Source: Rhabdornis inornatus (lineage: Eukaryota; Chordata; Aves; Passeriformes; Rhabdornithidae). From it: a DNA stretch of 64,000 nucleotides. The number at the start of each line of letters is the position of its first letter. Positions within the stretch are counted from its first letter, which is position 1. The notes under the pieces are model-generated. The model did no database searches and was not told the DNA's origin. It saw only the letters and a program-made list of their open reading frames with translations. Shown in pieces: positions 25,301 through 34,452 of this stretch. The stretch lies in contig VWZS01007437.1 of NCBI GenBank assembly GCA_013397075.1, positions 192,859-256,858 of the forward strand, in the 5' to 3' direction. The translations under genes were made by a program, and so were the position numbers.

Positions 25301-28300
25301 TGCCGTGTCCCTGAGTGTCCCTCAGCCAATTCGCAGCCCTGCAGCACCCACCAGCACACCGGGAGTGCCCTCAGGCACCTCACCCTGCCATTTGCAGATG
25401 TAATTTCGTGTGGCATCCCCCATTTCCCAGTACCTTTGAGGTTTGCCATGGATACCTGGGAAGGGGAGAAGGACCAGAGCCCAGGCAATGCCTTTATCCC
25501 AGCCCATCCCCAGTGCATCCTCACAGGGCTGGGCAGGAGAGGCAATGAGACTGGCAGAACCTTCCCTGGCACACAGAAATGGGAATCAAACACTTGGGGC
25601 AGAGACAGACAGGCTGCTGCATGGTGACACACTGAGGGCTGTTCTTCCCTCACATAAACACCAGGAAAAAGAAAGAAAACAGTTCAGTAATTATTTCTCC
25701 TCCAAAATTATTACACTAATATATATATGTAAAAGAACTATTTATATAAAGTCGCTGCCAGAATCAAAACTCTGAGGTCACAACCTTAATAAAGAAACGT
25801 TTATTACAGAATTATTAAACAAGAAAAAAATATGTAACTATTCTCTGCCAAATGTTCAGCTTTCCATGTACTGCACAGGTGCCTGCTGAGGGAGAACCAC
25901 ACTTCATTGTGGCTCAGGGTTCAACATTTGGAACAAGAGGAGAGTTAAAGACAAGGGCATGAACTGGATATTTCTAACAGATCTTTCACACCCAATCATG
26001 GTAATCAGGTGCACCTACCACCAGAGTTACGGTTCAAAGCTAATACCCTGTCAAAATAACCAGCAATTTACTACTCACAGCAATTTTCTTTTTGTTTTGC
26101 ACACTCTATGCACGTGTAGCTGAAAGAAGGGGGAAAGCCTCAGGTTGGTCTGAGCTTCAAAGAATTTCCCTGTGGCCTCCATTTTCCCAACATTACACTT
26201 AAAAATTCACTTGAAAGCCTTAATAAGCAAAAATATTGCAAGACAAATGACTGGAGCAAGTTACTGGTCTCAAACCATCAAGTCCATTTCGTCTTGGAAA
26301 GCATCTCAAAAGCCACAAAAATTAGAAGAACACCGAGGGACACCCCAAAAGCACCTAAGCAGCAAGGAAGAACTCTCCACGCCCCAGCTGAGACAATGAT
26401 ACTGAGTCCATGAATTATTAAAATCAAGGGAGAATGTATGAGTAGGGCCTGCACAAACAGCTCCTGGATAATTAATTCAGCTTGTCCCCCCTGGTGTGAA
26501 GTTCCAGCAGTGCCTTTAAGGGCCAAGGCTCCTCCCAGGCAGCCCATCCAGGAGCAGTGTGTGTACACTGAGCAGCTGGCCACACAAGCCAGACTCCTGC
26601 AGGAGACTCAGGCACATGTGGAAGTAGCACAGGAAAATGAGGAAGTGCATGGAAGGGAATTAAAGGGAGAAAGTGGAGAACAATGAGTAATTGTTCACAT
26701 ACTTGACCAAGGAGGATTGAACAGAAGGCACTGCCTTGTGTGCCCAAGCCTGGCTCAGAGACCAAAGCAGCAACTGAGGAGGAAGGAGGGAAAGGGGGAA
26801 TGGCAGGAGCATGAATGAGGATGCAGGATGCTGCTGAGGAGGGGAGCAAAGCAGGACACTCATCCCACATCCACCCACCCAGGGCTTCAGGCAGGGTGAG
26901 CACCAACACCCAAACCACAAAGGACAGAGAGCACAGATCTGGTAATTAATTACAGCAAGCCATTTTCAATTAAGTTGGAGGACAAAAGCCTCCCACAGCT
27001 GGGAGCAGAGTGCATAGATTTTTCCTCGATCAGAGGCAACAAAAAGCCCTGGGGTGGGAACGGGGGACAGACCAGTCTGATAAGCAGCAAAGCCCCCGCT
27101 TTTTCGGTTTGTGGTGAAATACGAGGGCATTGGACCAACAATTCCTGCTCATGCCGTATTTCCTGGTTTCTCCTTGCCTGCCCCTCCCACAACACCTTCA
27201 CCTGGCTTGTTGACATCTTTCCTGAACGACCCCTGGCCCCAGCAAGCAGCCCCCAGTCCTCCTCCTCCAGGTGATTTTTGAGTCGTCGAATTCCCCAGGA
27301 ATTTCACACTCCCCAAGTAGCTGTGAATTCTCAGGTTCAAGCAGCTTTATAGGAAAGGTCATGTTTGTCACCTAGGGAAGCAAGGGCAAACAGGTACACT
27401 CACACTGACCCTGTAGTTTGTATTTTACTTGTTAATTACAGCCGTAGAAGGAGCTCTAGAAATAGGGACATTTCACTGTTGTCAGTTTTAACCTGAATAT
27501 TTTTCCTCCGGTGGAAACTCACACAATTCTTAGGAAATCCAAAACAACCTGTTAAAAACAACAAAAGCCTTTCAATACGCTAACAAGCCATTATTAAGAA
27601 AAATAAATAAACTGTGGGAGTTGAGCCTGGGTTATGAAATGCGTTATCAGGAATGCTATTTCCTTTCTCCACTCCTTCCCTCCCCTGTGCCACCATTCCC
27701 GGGTATTTTCACAGCAGCAGCTCCGAGTGCAGAAGGTGCAGATGGCACCTGTTCATTTCTGCAGAGCTGCAAGGAGAGACCATATTTCCAAGCAGGAGAA
27801 AGCTCATCTCAGAGCCATCAGGTGGCATTTGCTGCAGCTCTCCTGCTTTGATCCTGGCAGGAAGAAATTAAAGACGAAACAGCACCAACACACTGGTGAT
27901 GCTAATTAATAAAAATAAAGGCAAAAGAAGTTCAGGAGAGAGAAACCTAAAAAAATAAAGGCAAAAGCAGTCAGAAGCCTAAACCGCTAGTGATCTGGTA
28001 GGTTATCCTTGCCCATCATCAAGGTATTTCTTAAAGCACATGCCATGATGGTTGGACAAAACATCAGCAAAAAAAAACACACAAAAAACCCAAAATAACC
28101 CTTTCAACAACAGGACAAGCAAAATACACTCCAATACCACACTGTTATTACAGGTTTGGGTGGCTCAGTATGAATTAACCAAGACTGCAGTGCTCTTGAC
28201 AACGTGTTGGCGCTGAAAAGAGAAGAGGAATGCTGGAACCTGGCTGCTTCTTTTCTGGAGAAGGGTTAAATTCAGGCAGCTGAGGAAAACAGACTCATGC

Positions 28301-29095
28301 TGCATTTTAATGAGCTACTCATCCATCCATCCCTCTCTCCTGCAGCTAGCCACTACGGAGGGAGCAGGTGGGGCAGGTGCCAGGATGGCCCCATCCATCC
28401 ATCCCCTATACCTGCACAGGTGAGCACGGTGCTCCAGGGACCAGGATGGCCCCATCCATCCATCCATCCNNNNNNNNNNNNNNNNNNNNNNNNNNNNNNN
28501 NNNNNNNNNNNNNNNNNNNNNNNNNNNNNNNNNNNNNNNNNNNNNNNNNNNNNNNNNNNNNNNNNNNNNNNNNNNNNNNNCCATCCAATCACCTATACCT
28601 CCCTGCACAGGTGAGCACGGTGCGCGAGGGAGCAGGATGGCCCCATCCATCCATCCATCCATCCCTGCAGAGGTAAGCACGGTGCTCCAGGGACCAGGAT
28701 GGCCCCATCCATCCATCCATCCATCCATCCCTGCACAGGTGAGCACGGTGCTCCAGGGACCAGGATGGCCCCATCCATCCATCCCCGCTCAGGTGAGCGC
28801 CGGGCGGGCACAGCCGCACCTTCCCCGCACGGCTGAGGGGTTGCTCGGGAGCACCTGGCGTACCTGCCGGACCCAGGACTGCGTTCCAAGGGCAAGGAGG
28901 GAGGGAAGGAAGGGGGAGCGGGCCGGGGGTGCCGCAGCCGTTAGGGGCACGGGGGGCACCGGGGAATCGCCGCCGCTCGCCCACCTTGTCCCAGCTCAGC
29001 CACTGCCACACCGCCTTGTCCAGCTGCGCGTCCCCGGTGCTGCGGGCCACCAGCACGTTGGAATTCACGTCCCCGGGGGCTTCGCAGTCGCCCAT
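4380..29095 (-). CDS. PGM2L1: Glucose-1,6-bisphosphate synthase, whole gene (14 coding exons)
   Basis: Coding exons, in transcript order: 28985-29095, 21967-22134, 17937-18043, 16187-16271, 15462-15545, 13679-13872, 13255-13444, 12949-13046, 12002-12182, 10423-10516, 9907-10036, 9307-9496, 8988-9121, 8067-8169. All junctions are GT-AG, phases agree, and the join is 1869 nt (622 codons plus stop), the same length as human PGM2L1. The alpha-D-phosphohexomutase landmarks are present: the phosphoserine loop TASHN (Ser175), the metal-binding DPDADR (Asp332/334/336), sugar-binding GNE (354-356), EESIG (434-438) and the phosphate-binding RTSGTEPK (568-575). The family member makes glucose-1,6-bisphosphate from 1,3-bisphosphoglycerate and hexose phosphates in the cytosol and is brain-enriched in mammals. 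PGM2 is the alternative; the QNGCVATL stretch and the C-terminal NGLTWRSA favour PGM2L1. The span given includes the inferred 3' UTR down to 4380. Confidence 0.95.
4397..4402 (-). terminator. PGM2L1: Candidate PGM2L1 polyadenylation signal
   Basis: TTTATT on the + strand reads AATAAA on the - strand, preceded by AT-rich sequence. It is the most distal good signal before the sequence becomes GC-rich and repeat-like. Confidence 0.5.
6139..6153. repeat. (CA)n microsatellite
   Basis: Short uninterrupted CA run of about seven units within the PGM2L1 3' UTR. Confidence 0.8.
6531..6554 (-). promoter_or_regulatory. AU-rich element in PGM2L1 3' UTR
   Basis: On the - strand this reads CTATTTATTTATTTTTTTTA followed by more A/T: overlapping ATTTA pentamers in a U-rich context, the class of element that binds TTP, HuR and related mRNA-stability proteins. 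Functional only if the 3' UTR call is right. Confidence 0.45.
7996..8010. repeat. (CA)n microsatellite near PGM2L1 stop
   Basis: CA run of about seven units roughly 60 bases past the PGM2L1 stop codon; transcribed as UG repeat. Confidence 0.8.
8067..8169 (-). CDS. PGM2L1: PGM2L1 coding exon 14 and stop
   Basis: Completes codon 589 and encodes residues 590-622 (DRGVLEEELQKLIEALIENF then LEPAKNGLTWRSA) with TAG at 8067-8069. The end aligns residue for residue with the human C-terminus. Confidence 0.95.
8329..8612. mobile_element. Two opposed CR1 LINE fragments
   Basis: 8329-8383 is the CR1 3' end in reverse orientation (GAATCACAGAAGGGTTTGGG). From about 8440 to 8608 there is CR1 in forward orientation: the typical CTCTGGCACAGGCTGCCCAG, the CCCATGGCAAAGGGGTGGA block, and a 3' end resembling AAACCATTCCATGATTCC. 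They lie in PGM2L1 intron 13. Confidence 0.85.
8988..9121 (-). CDS. PGM2L1: PGM2L1 coding exon 13 (phosphate-binding loop)
   Basis: Residues 545-588 plus two bases of codon 589. Contains ITFTFQNGCVATLRTSGTEP and KIKYYAEMC, the domain IV loop that grips the substrate phosphate. Donor GTCAGG. Confidence 0.95.
9307..9496 (-). CDS. PGM2L1: PGM2L1 coding exon 12
   Basis: Completes codon 481 and encodes residues 482-544: YGYHIAKTSYFLCYDP, then ILHVRDITTGYDSSQ. Donor GTGAGT. Confidence 0.94.
9636..9716 (-). mobile_element. CR1 fragment, reverse
   Basis: CTTCTGGCAGTGGCAAGCCA and the following CATGTCCC match the reverse complement of CR1 internal 3' sequence seen at 30200-30260. Old, short piece in PGM2L1 intron 11. 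Confidence 0.6.
9907..10036 (-). CDS. PGM2L1: PGM2L1 coding exon 11
   Basis: Completes codon 438 and encodes residues 439-480 plus two bases: FMCGTSVLDKDGVSAAVVIA, then a more variable helix ending VDIYE. Donor GTGAGT. Confidence 0.94.
10423..10516 (-). CDS. PGM2L1: PGM2L1 coding exon 10
   Basis: Residues 407-437 plus first base of codon 438: ETLPGFKWIGSR and EVLFAFEESIG, the conserved substrate-binding EESIG loop. Donor GTATGA. Confidence 0.95.
12002..12182 (-). CDS. PGM2L1: PGM2L1 coding exon 9
   Basis: Completes codon 346 and encodes residues 347-406: VFTGNELAALFGWWMF and VYMLATTVSSKIL, the sugar-phosphate-binding domain III. Donor GTGAGT. Confidence 0.95.
12201..12285. repeat. 31-bp tandem repeat, about 2.5 copies
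   Basis: TGCAGTGCCTCAGCACCCAG with the following GGGAGCCACCC is repeated at 12201 and 12232, then a shortened copy follows. It starts about 18 bases upstream of PGM2L1 exon 9's acceptor in the intron. Confidence 0.75.
12949..13046 (-). CDS. PGM2L1: PGM2L1 coding exon 8 (metal-binding loop)
   Basis: Residues 314-345 plus two bases of codon 346. Contains VVVATDPDADRLAVAE, the Mg2+-binding aspartate triad (332, 334, 336). Donor GTAAGT. Confidence 0.95.
13255..13444 (-). CDS. PGM2L1: PGM2L1 coding exon 7
   Basis: Completes codon 250 and encodes residues 251-313, including FVHTSFHGVGHDYV and PDPDFSTVKCPNPEEGES. Donor GTATTT is a weaker site but maintains phase 0. Confidence 0.94.
13679..13872 (-). 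CDS. PGM2L1: PGM2L1 coding exon 6
   Basis: Residues 186-249 plus two bases of codon 250. Begins VYWENGAQITSPHDKEI and contains VEPWNGSWNENLVDTSP, both highly conserved in PGM2L1. Confidence 0.95.
15275..15449 (+). mobile_element. CR1 fragment abutting PGM2L1 exon 5
   Basis: Forward CR1: CCCTGAGATTGGGGAGGAAG, GGCACAGGCTGCCC, AAAGGTGTCCCTGGCACAGC, and the end CCCTTTTCCAACCCAAA. It is antisense to PGM2L1 and ends about 12 bases from the exon 5 boundary. Confidence 0.88.
15462..15545 (-). CDS. PGM2L1: PGM2L1 coding exon 5 (catalytic phosphoserine)
   Basis: Residues 158-185, phase 0 at both ends. Contains GVMITASHNRKEDNGYK; Ser175 is the residue phosphorylated during catalysis in this family. 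The donor (GTGAGC) is followed about 12 bases later by a CR1 fragment. Confidence 0.96.
16187..16271 (-). CDS. PGM2L1: PGM2L1 coding exon 4
   Basis: Completes codon 129 and encodes residues 130-157 (LAKLTAAVLLAKDVPVY to PTPFV). Donor GTAAGT. Confidence 0.95.
17937..18043 (-). CDS. PGM2L1: PGM2L1 coding exon 3
   Basis: Residues 94-128 plus two bases of codon 129. Encodes GIYKYLERNFSDFKQRG and GYDTRGQ. I place the donor at GTATGAGT because only this keeps exon 4 in frame; a second good-looking donor (GTAAGA) lies 7 bases upstream within the exon. Confidence 0.88.
18044..21966. other. PGM2L1 intron 2
   Basis: About 3.9 kb. Apart from the possible CR1 end near 18.9 kb, I recognise nothing. A 270-codon open frame on the + strand (20486-21298) is low-complexity, antisense and without family signatures. 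Confidence 0.6.
18899..18980 (-). mobile_element. Possible CR1 3' end, reverse
   Basis: TAGAATCACAGACGGTAAAG resembles the reversed CR1 terminus (GAATCACAGAATGG...) but soon diverges. Confidence 0.4.
21967..22134 (-). CDS. PGM2L1: PGM2L1 coding exon 2
   Basis: Residues 38-93, phase 0 at both ends. Contains LCCRLTFGTAGLRSAMGAG, the start of the phosphohexomutase domain I, ending STQ. Confidence 0.95.
22525..22690 (-). mobile_element. CR1 fragment, reverse
   Basis: Starts with a CR1 terminus in reverse (ATCACAGGGTGGTTTGGGCT, then AGAAGGGACCTTGGAGATGA) and continues with reversed CR1 body to the CAGCCAGGGTTTTCCC block. Confidence 0.8.
28360..28812. repeat. CCAT-rich minisatellite in PGM2L1 intron 1, interrupted by gap
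   Basis: At least five units of roughly 55-70 bp: GTGAGCACGGTGCTCCAGGG, ACCAGGATGGCCCCATCC, then a variable run of CCAT tetramers. Starts of the shared block are near 28421, 28611, 28673, 28739, with a degenerate end at 28792. The CCAT runs vary from two to six, so it is a compound minisatellite-microsatellite. Copy number is uncertain because 28470-28580 is N. Confidence 0.92.
28470..28580. other. Assembly gap (111 N)
   Basis: Run of N inside the CCAT minisatellite; the true length is probably unknown. Confidence 1.
28985..29095 (-). CDS. PGM2L1: PGM2L1 coding exon 1
   Basis: Encodes residues 1-37 from ATG at 29095-29093. The start is fixed by the CpG-island context and by ending in SWDK, matching the RWDK end of the human first exon. 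Donor is GTGGGC, phase 0. The N-terminal 20 residues diverge from mammals while LDKAVWQWL is recognisable. Confidence 0.9.
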
Positions 29096-29371
29096 GGCCG
29101 CGGGGAGGAGGAGGAGGAGGGAGGAAGAAGAGGATGAAGACGGAGAAGGCGCCGCTTCTTCACTTCGCCACGCCCGCCGCCGCACCGCGCATCGCCCGTG
29201 AGGGAAGAAAAGGTGGAGGAGGGCGAGGGGAGTTGGGCGGTCCCGCGGGGCCGGTTCTTATCCAGCGGCGATTAACGGGGAGCGGCCTGCCCCGCCACCT
29301 CCTCCGCCTCCTCCTCCTCCTCACTCAGCGAGCCCGCCCAGAGCCCCCGCCCCGCCACGGCCCTCCGCGGG

Positions 29372-29390
29372 GCATGACGGGAAATGTAGT
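29372..29390 (-). promoter_or_regulatory. ZNF143/THAP11-type (SBS) motif
   Basis: On the - strand the sequence reads ACTACATTTCCCGTCATGC, matching the ACTAYRNNNCCCR promoter motif and most of the extended ZNF143 site including the trailing ATGC. Confidence 0.65.
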
Positions 29391-29428
29391 CCCTGAGGCG
29401 CGGCAGGGAGGCACGGCGGCCGGGAGAA

Positions 29429-29446
29429 ACTACAACTCCCAGCAGC
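29429..29446 (+). promoter_or_regulatory. Second ZNF143/THAP11-type (SBS) motif
   Basis: ACTACAACTCCCAGCAGC on the + strand matches ACTAYRNNNCCCR with the CAG extension. It is in the opposite orientation to the site 40 bases to its left. Confidence 0.65.
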
Positions 29447-29966
29447 CATCGCGCGGCCGCCTCAGGGAGCGGGCCGGGGCTGAGGGGCTGAGGGGCTGAG
29501 GGGCTGACGGTTCGCGTCCGCCCGCCTCCGCCATGTGAAAAACAATGTCCCGTGTATCCCCTGCTCCCGACGAACGGGCACCGTCCTCGTCCTGCCTGAT
29601 GGATCCGACGGAAAGCTACAACCCCCCGCGGTAGTGCTCCTTGGGCTGCCCACAGCACCATCTGTTCCGTCCGAGAAGGTAATGGGTAAGGCGCTGCCCT
29701 GAGGGATGAGCTGCTTTCTCAGAAGCGTTTCCAGATGGCAATTCCAAAGCCATTAGGAGGAGAATCATAGCCCTCCCCTGGCTGCAGCAGCTCTAATTGG
29801 GTTGTTTGGCCCTGGACAGCAGGCTCGGAGTGACCACATCCTGCTGAGCATCCTTATCCTGCTGTGCATCCTCAACCCACAGAGCATCCCAGTCCCACAG
29901 AGCATCCCCACCCCACAGCATGTCCTAGCAGAAGTTGCCATGGTGACAGCAGGCACTGCAGAGTGA

Positions 29967-30335
29967 TAGAATCATGGGATTGCAGATGGTTTTGGTTGGA
30001 AAAGACCTTAATGTCTATTTCATTCCCACCCCCTACCATGGGCACGGACACCTTCCACTGTCCCAGGCTGCTCCAAGCCCCAGTGTCCAGCCTGGCCTTG
30101 GACACTGCCAGGGATCCAGGGGCAGCCACAGCTGCTCTGGGCACCCTCTGCCAGGGCCTGCCCACCCTCAGAGGGAACAATTCCTGCCCAGTATCCCATC
30201 CAGCCCTGCCCTCTGGCAGTGGGAAGCCATTCCTTGTGTCCTGTCCTTCCATGCCTTGTCCCCAGTCCCTCTCCAGCTCTCTTGGAGCCCCTTTAGGCCC
30301 TGGCAAGGGCTCGGAGCTCTCCCTGGAGCCTGAAA
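29967..30335 (-). mobile_element. CR1 fragment, reverse, about 370 bp
   Basis: Begins AGAATCATGGGATTGCAGAT, runs through GGTTGGAAAAGACCTT, CCAGCCTGGCCTTGGACACT and CAGGGCCTGCCCACCCTCA, and ends with the GGCTCGGAGCTCTCCCTGGA block. This is a good-length copy of the CR1 3' end. Confidence 0.93.
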
Positions 30336-31347
30336 TGGATGACATATGGGAGAATTATCCTTCTCTCCCATGTCAGCACTCCTCCATGATTATTCCCCTG
30401 GAGAACAAAATAGTCTAATGGAGGATAAAACTTACTTCCTTACCAGGAATAATTTCAGCACAGAGGGTTTGATAATTCCCAGGATCTCACCAATGCACCC
30501 CACATTGGGAAGTGATGATTAGCTCCCAAATGTTTCCCTGTGAGAAGGCTTTGGATCTCTAGCTCCAAGGCACTCCGTGGCAGATGCCAGGCAGCCTGAG
30601 CCGCTCTAGAGCAGGGCAATCACGGAAAAAGATTATGGGGATACAGCTTAGATGGCACTGATGGAGATTTGCTGTGTTGGCCTGGAGAAAACATTGACCT
30701 TGTGGGAGATGACAGCTAAGGGTTTTGGGGGTATTCGAGGGTTAATCAGCCTCCAGAAGAATTTTGAAAGCTGATTATCTTGCTCCTGGAAAGTTAAACC
30801 CGGTCCCATCTGCTGGCATGACTGGAGTGTGCACGGCTCTCCCAGGCACTCCGGGGGGATTGTAGGGCCTCCCCATGCTCTCTGCCTGCCAGCACAAGCA
30901 TCTCTTTTCATCTGCTGCTAGCAACAAATTTTCCAGCCCTCACGGTTGTGGGAAAAGAAGCCAGAAGACAGGCAATTAATCTGTGAGTGAAGGAAAGCCA
31001 AGGTTTCTACACTTCCACCCTCGTGCATCGTTTCGCCCGATTGAGGCGCAGCACGCGCGGAGCAAAACGAACAGCAGCAAACAGCCCAGGGACCAAGAGC
31101 CAGGGAGAGGCCGGGCTGCCAGCAATGGATGGGAGCCAGGCTGGGAGGAGGAGGGCTGTCTGGCTGCTGGCAGGCGCCAGCTCGTGTGCTGGGAGCTGCC
31201 AGGGCCAGCGGGGACCGTGGCAGGGCTCAGCGGGAGGAAACGGCTTCTCCCAGTGGAGCCTGAGGAGTGTGAGCACCCACAGGGGACCGTGGCACTGTGC
31301 AGGCATGGCTCCTGCAGCCAGGAGCAAACCCAGAGGCACGCTGGGGA

Positions 31348-31845
31348 CTAGACCAATTCTAGTCCCAGCCCTGCCATGGGCAGGGACACTTCCCGCTATG
31401 CCGGGTTGGTCAGGACCCCATCCAGCCTGGCCTTGGACACTTCCAGTGATCCAGGGGCAGCTTCTCTGGACAAAGAATTCCCTCCTGATCTCTAAATCCA
31501 TTCTCTTGTTTTGAGGCAGACTTGTCCTGGAACTCCAGGCCCTCATAAAAAGTCTGTCTTTCTTGTAGGTTCCCTTCAGCTACTGGAAGGCCACAGTCAG
31601 GTCACCATGGAGCTTCTCTAGTCTGGGCTAAACAATCTCAATTCCCTCAGCCTTTCCTCGTGGCAGAGGGGCTCCGTCCCTCTGATCATCCTGGTGCCTC
31701 CTCTGGACTCTCTCCAGCAGCTCCACATCCTCCTGCTGCTGCTGTTGGCCCCAGGGCTGGGGCAGCTCTGCAGGTGGGGTCTCACCTGAGCACAGGGGCG
31801 GAGGGGCAGAATCTCCCTTCCCTGCTGCTCACGATGGGGGATCAG
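31348..31845 (-). mobile_element. CR1 fragment, reverse, about 500 bp
   Basis: Contains GGCCTTGGACACTTCCAGTG, the TCCCTCAGCCTTTCCTCGTG block and TCTCCAGCAGCTCCACATCC, i.e. the 3' UTR side and the adjoining body of CR1 in reverse. Confidence 0.92.
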
Positions 31846-34427
31846 CCCACAAGAAGGGCTAAGGCACACATCAGAATTAGAAACATCTGTCCCATCCCAT
31901 TGGCATCCTCAGGGATCTGGTTCCACAGCCCAAATCCTCGCACAACAAACGGGATCAGCCCCGTGATCTCACAGCTGCAGGAGCCTGGGGAGGAACCCAG
32001 CGTTTCCATGGCAATCTGCACAGTTTATTCTGCATCGTGTACAACCAGCCTGGAGCCCCCATGACATTCCAGGTTGCTTTTCCACTCCTAGTTTCTGCGG
32101 AGAGCCGGGGTCGTGTGGCATGACCCCAGTGTGCTCCTGCAGCTGGTGGCTGAGCCTCTCAGCACTGTGCACGCCCTGGCTCTGGGACACAATTTTTGGT
32201 GCATTATTTATGTCTCCTGAACACCCTGTTAGTTCTCCTGGGCCTCTTGGGTTCCCCGGTGATGACACAGCAAGTCCAGCTTTCCCTTCCCTGCCAGAGC
32301 CGTGGCTTGTCAGGAAGGCAGTGGAGTGCTCCAGGCAGGCAGCGAGGACATCTCTGCTGACCTGTCACCACAGGCCAGTGGCACAGGTGCCTTTTTGGGC
32401 TGGAATGCCAGGTTTTAAGCAGATCTGGGGCCACAGCAGGGGAAGGCTTTGTCCTGAAAGAGTGTAGGCGCTCTGCAGGCAGAGCATGGACACAGAGCAC
32501 AGGCTGGCAGGTGGGAAGGATGCGGCAGGGACCACTGGCATTAGGAAATGGCTTTTGAAGTTCTGCAGCTGCCCCTGGCTCGATGCTTCATGAAGTCAGC
32601 TTTGGGAAGGCCTGATCCCGCATGCTCTGGCACCACAGCACACTCCTTAGCTTCCTCAGGAGCAGAACACTCTAAATATGCTTTAAAAGCAGTTTGTAGC
32701 GTGCAGCTCGGAGCCACAGGAAAAACCTCTGCACTGGTCCCAAAGGGAGGGCAGGAGCAGCTCCCTTCACCGTTCCCGGATTCCCAAAATTTTTGGATTC
32801 CCAAAACCAGCTTTCCCCATCGTGACCCCTCTGTCCCTCAGGCTGCGCAGCAGCGTTGGTGATGTGAGCCTGGCTCAACACTCCTGAGGGGACAGCAGCT
32901 CTTCCCTGGCCAGCACCCGCTCCCCACAGAGCACAGCATGCCCACAGAGCGCTGACAGCTCTCCTGGAGGAGCAGCTCCCCTGGAACACAGCTTCCCATT
33001 GCCCAGTCAGGCTGAGCAATTCCAAATGTCCCATTCCAAACCAGAATGACCCGAGGCAGCCCGTGCTGGCAGCTCAGCATTCCCTGATCTCACCCTGAGT
33101 CGCTATCATTTCACCTCGTGCATTCCTTATCGGAATGGCCAGCATCAAAGCAGTCCCAGGAACAGGCTCCTGTGAGTCCCGCTGCTCCAACAATCCAACC
33201 ATTGATCCGCTAAGCCAAGGTCAGCCCAAACTTCCCACACATTTTGATATCCGAGTACCAGACGCCGTCTCACCCGTGATCCATTGCTGTGTTCCAACAA
33301 AAAAAGCCTTATATAAATTGGCCTCCCAGGAGCGTTGTTTTTTTCCTGGCTGCGTTGCTCAAAACCCAAATGTAGTCAGCTGCAATTTGCTCAGCTGGAT
33401 TTAGGGATTCAGCCAAGACCAGCACACTCCCAGCTCTTCTCTCTGTGTTCTAACATCTCCTTGCTGTTAACAAAAGCTTTGTGAGTGTGACCCAGGAATC
33501 ATCTGCTCCTGAGGCTGCAGTCCAGGGAGGTGAGGCCAGAGCCCATCGGCCCCCAGGAAGAGTCTCTGAGCTCTGGGATAAGCATCTAAATAGTTGCAAA
33601 ATCCTTCCCCTGGCTCCTGAAGCAAACCCGTCTCGGGAGGCTCCCAGATCCATCCTTCCCTCGTATATCCCTGTTTCTGTAGCCCTCTTTGTCAAGCTTC
33701 CCCAGACCATGGATGCCAGGGACGCCTAGCCAAGGCTGGAGCCGGGCCAGCCATGGGGACAAGGACAGCCAGACAGGAGCCAGAGGTGCCGCGGGCACAA
33801 GTCCCTGCTCTGGCCCCAGGGTTGCCGGGGTGTCCCGGGCATGTGACACCGGGACCCTGAGGCAGCTGCCACAAGGTGGCACTGGCATCTTGTCACCCAG
33901 CCTGGAGACATCCAGCCGGCGGCTCCAGGGTGGGGGCACCCGGGGCGTCCGCCCAGCCCTGCCCTGGTCCGAATTTACCGGCAGGGATGGATGGACAGTG
34001 GAGCTGCCAATGGATCGCAGATCGGGTGGGTAACCATTGCTGCAGGAGCTGTGTCTTGTGGGAGGGATTTTCACCCTCACAATCTTCTGGATTAGGGAAC
34101 AGCAGCATTTTTTTTTCCAAATTTTTATGATATGTTATCCTTCAACAGGATTTTTTCCTTTGGGTCACAGCATTAGAAGAGATTCACCAGATTCATCCCT
34201 CTCTCCCAAAAGTGGGAACAGCAAGAATTGCACATCTCTGGAGGGATTTTGGGGTAGTACCACAGTCACCATCCAGCCCTCATCCCATTGCAGGGTCCCC
34301 CATCCCGGCCCTGGCTGTTCCACTGCTCATCCCGCTGGAGGGGCTGGTGTTAGAGGAGGACAAACCCGGGCAGGTGGAGGGAAAAGGATCAGCACGGTGT
34401 GTGTCTCTGTCCCCACCTGGCCCCTGA

Positions 34428-34452
34428 TTTATTTGCAGATAAAGGGTTTATT
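34428..34452 (-). terminator. KCNE3: Candidate distal KCNE3 polyadenylation signals
   Basis: Two AATAAA signals on the - strand (34428-34433 and 34447-34452), about 1.55 kb past the KCNE3 stop. An ATTAAA variant at 35481-35486 is an alternative proximal site. Which is used is not known. Confidence 0.35.

Larger units (their letters stand above)
22135..28984. other. PGM2L1 intron 1
   Basis: 6.85 kb, the largest intron. It contains one CR1 piece, an AT-rich tract at about 24.78-25.0 kb, and the CCAT-rich minisatellite with an assembly gap. No coding exon of another gene was recognised on either strand. Confidence 0.65.
28785..29530. promoter_or_regulatory. PGM2L1: PGM2L1 CpG-island promoter
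   Basis: CpG-dense DNA covers coding exon 1 and about 430 bases upstream, including a purine-rich GAGGAGGAGG run just before the ATG (5' UTR) and two ZNF143/THAP11-type motifs at 29372-29390 and 29429-29446. No TATA box seen. The transcription start cannot be placed exactly. Confidence 0.75.

Noticed and set aside
28360..28812. CRISPR-like look of regularly spaced repeats
   Set aside because: The spacers are CCAT runs, the genome is avian and the units are head-to-tail minisatellite copies.
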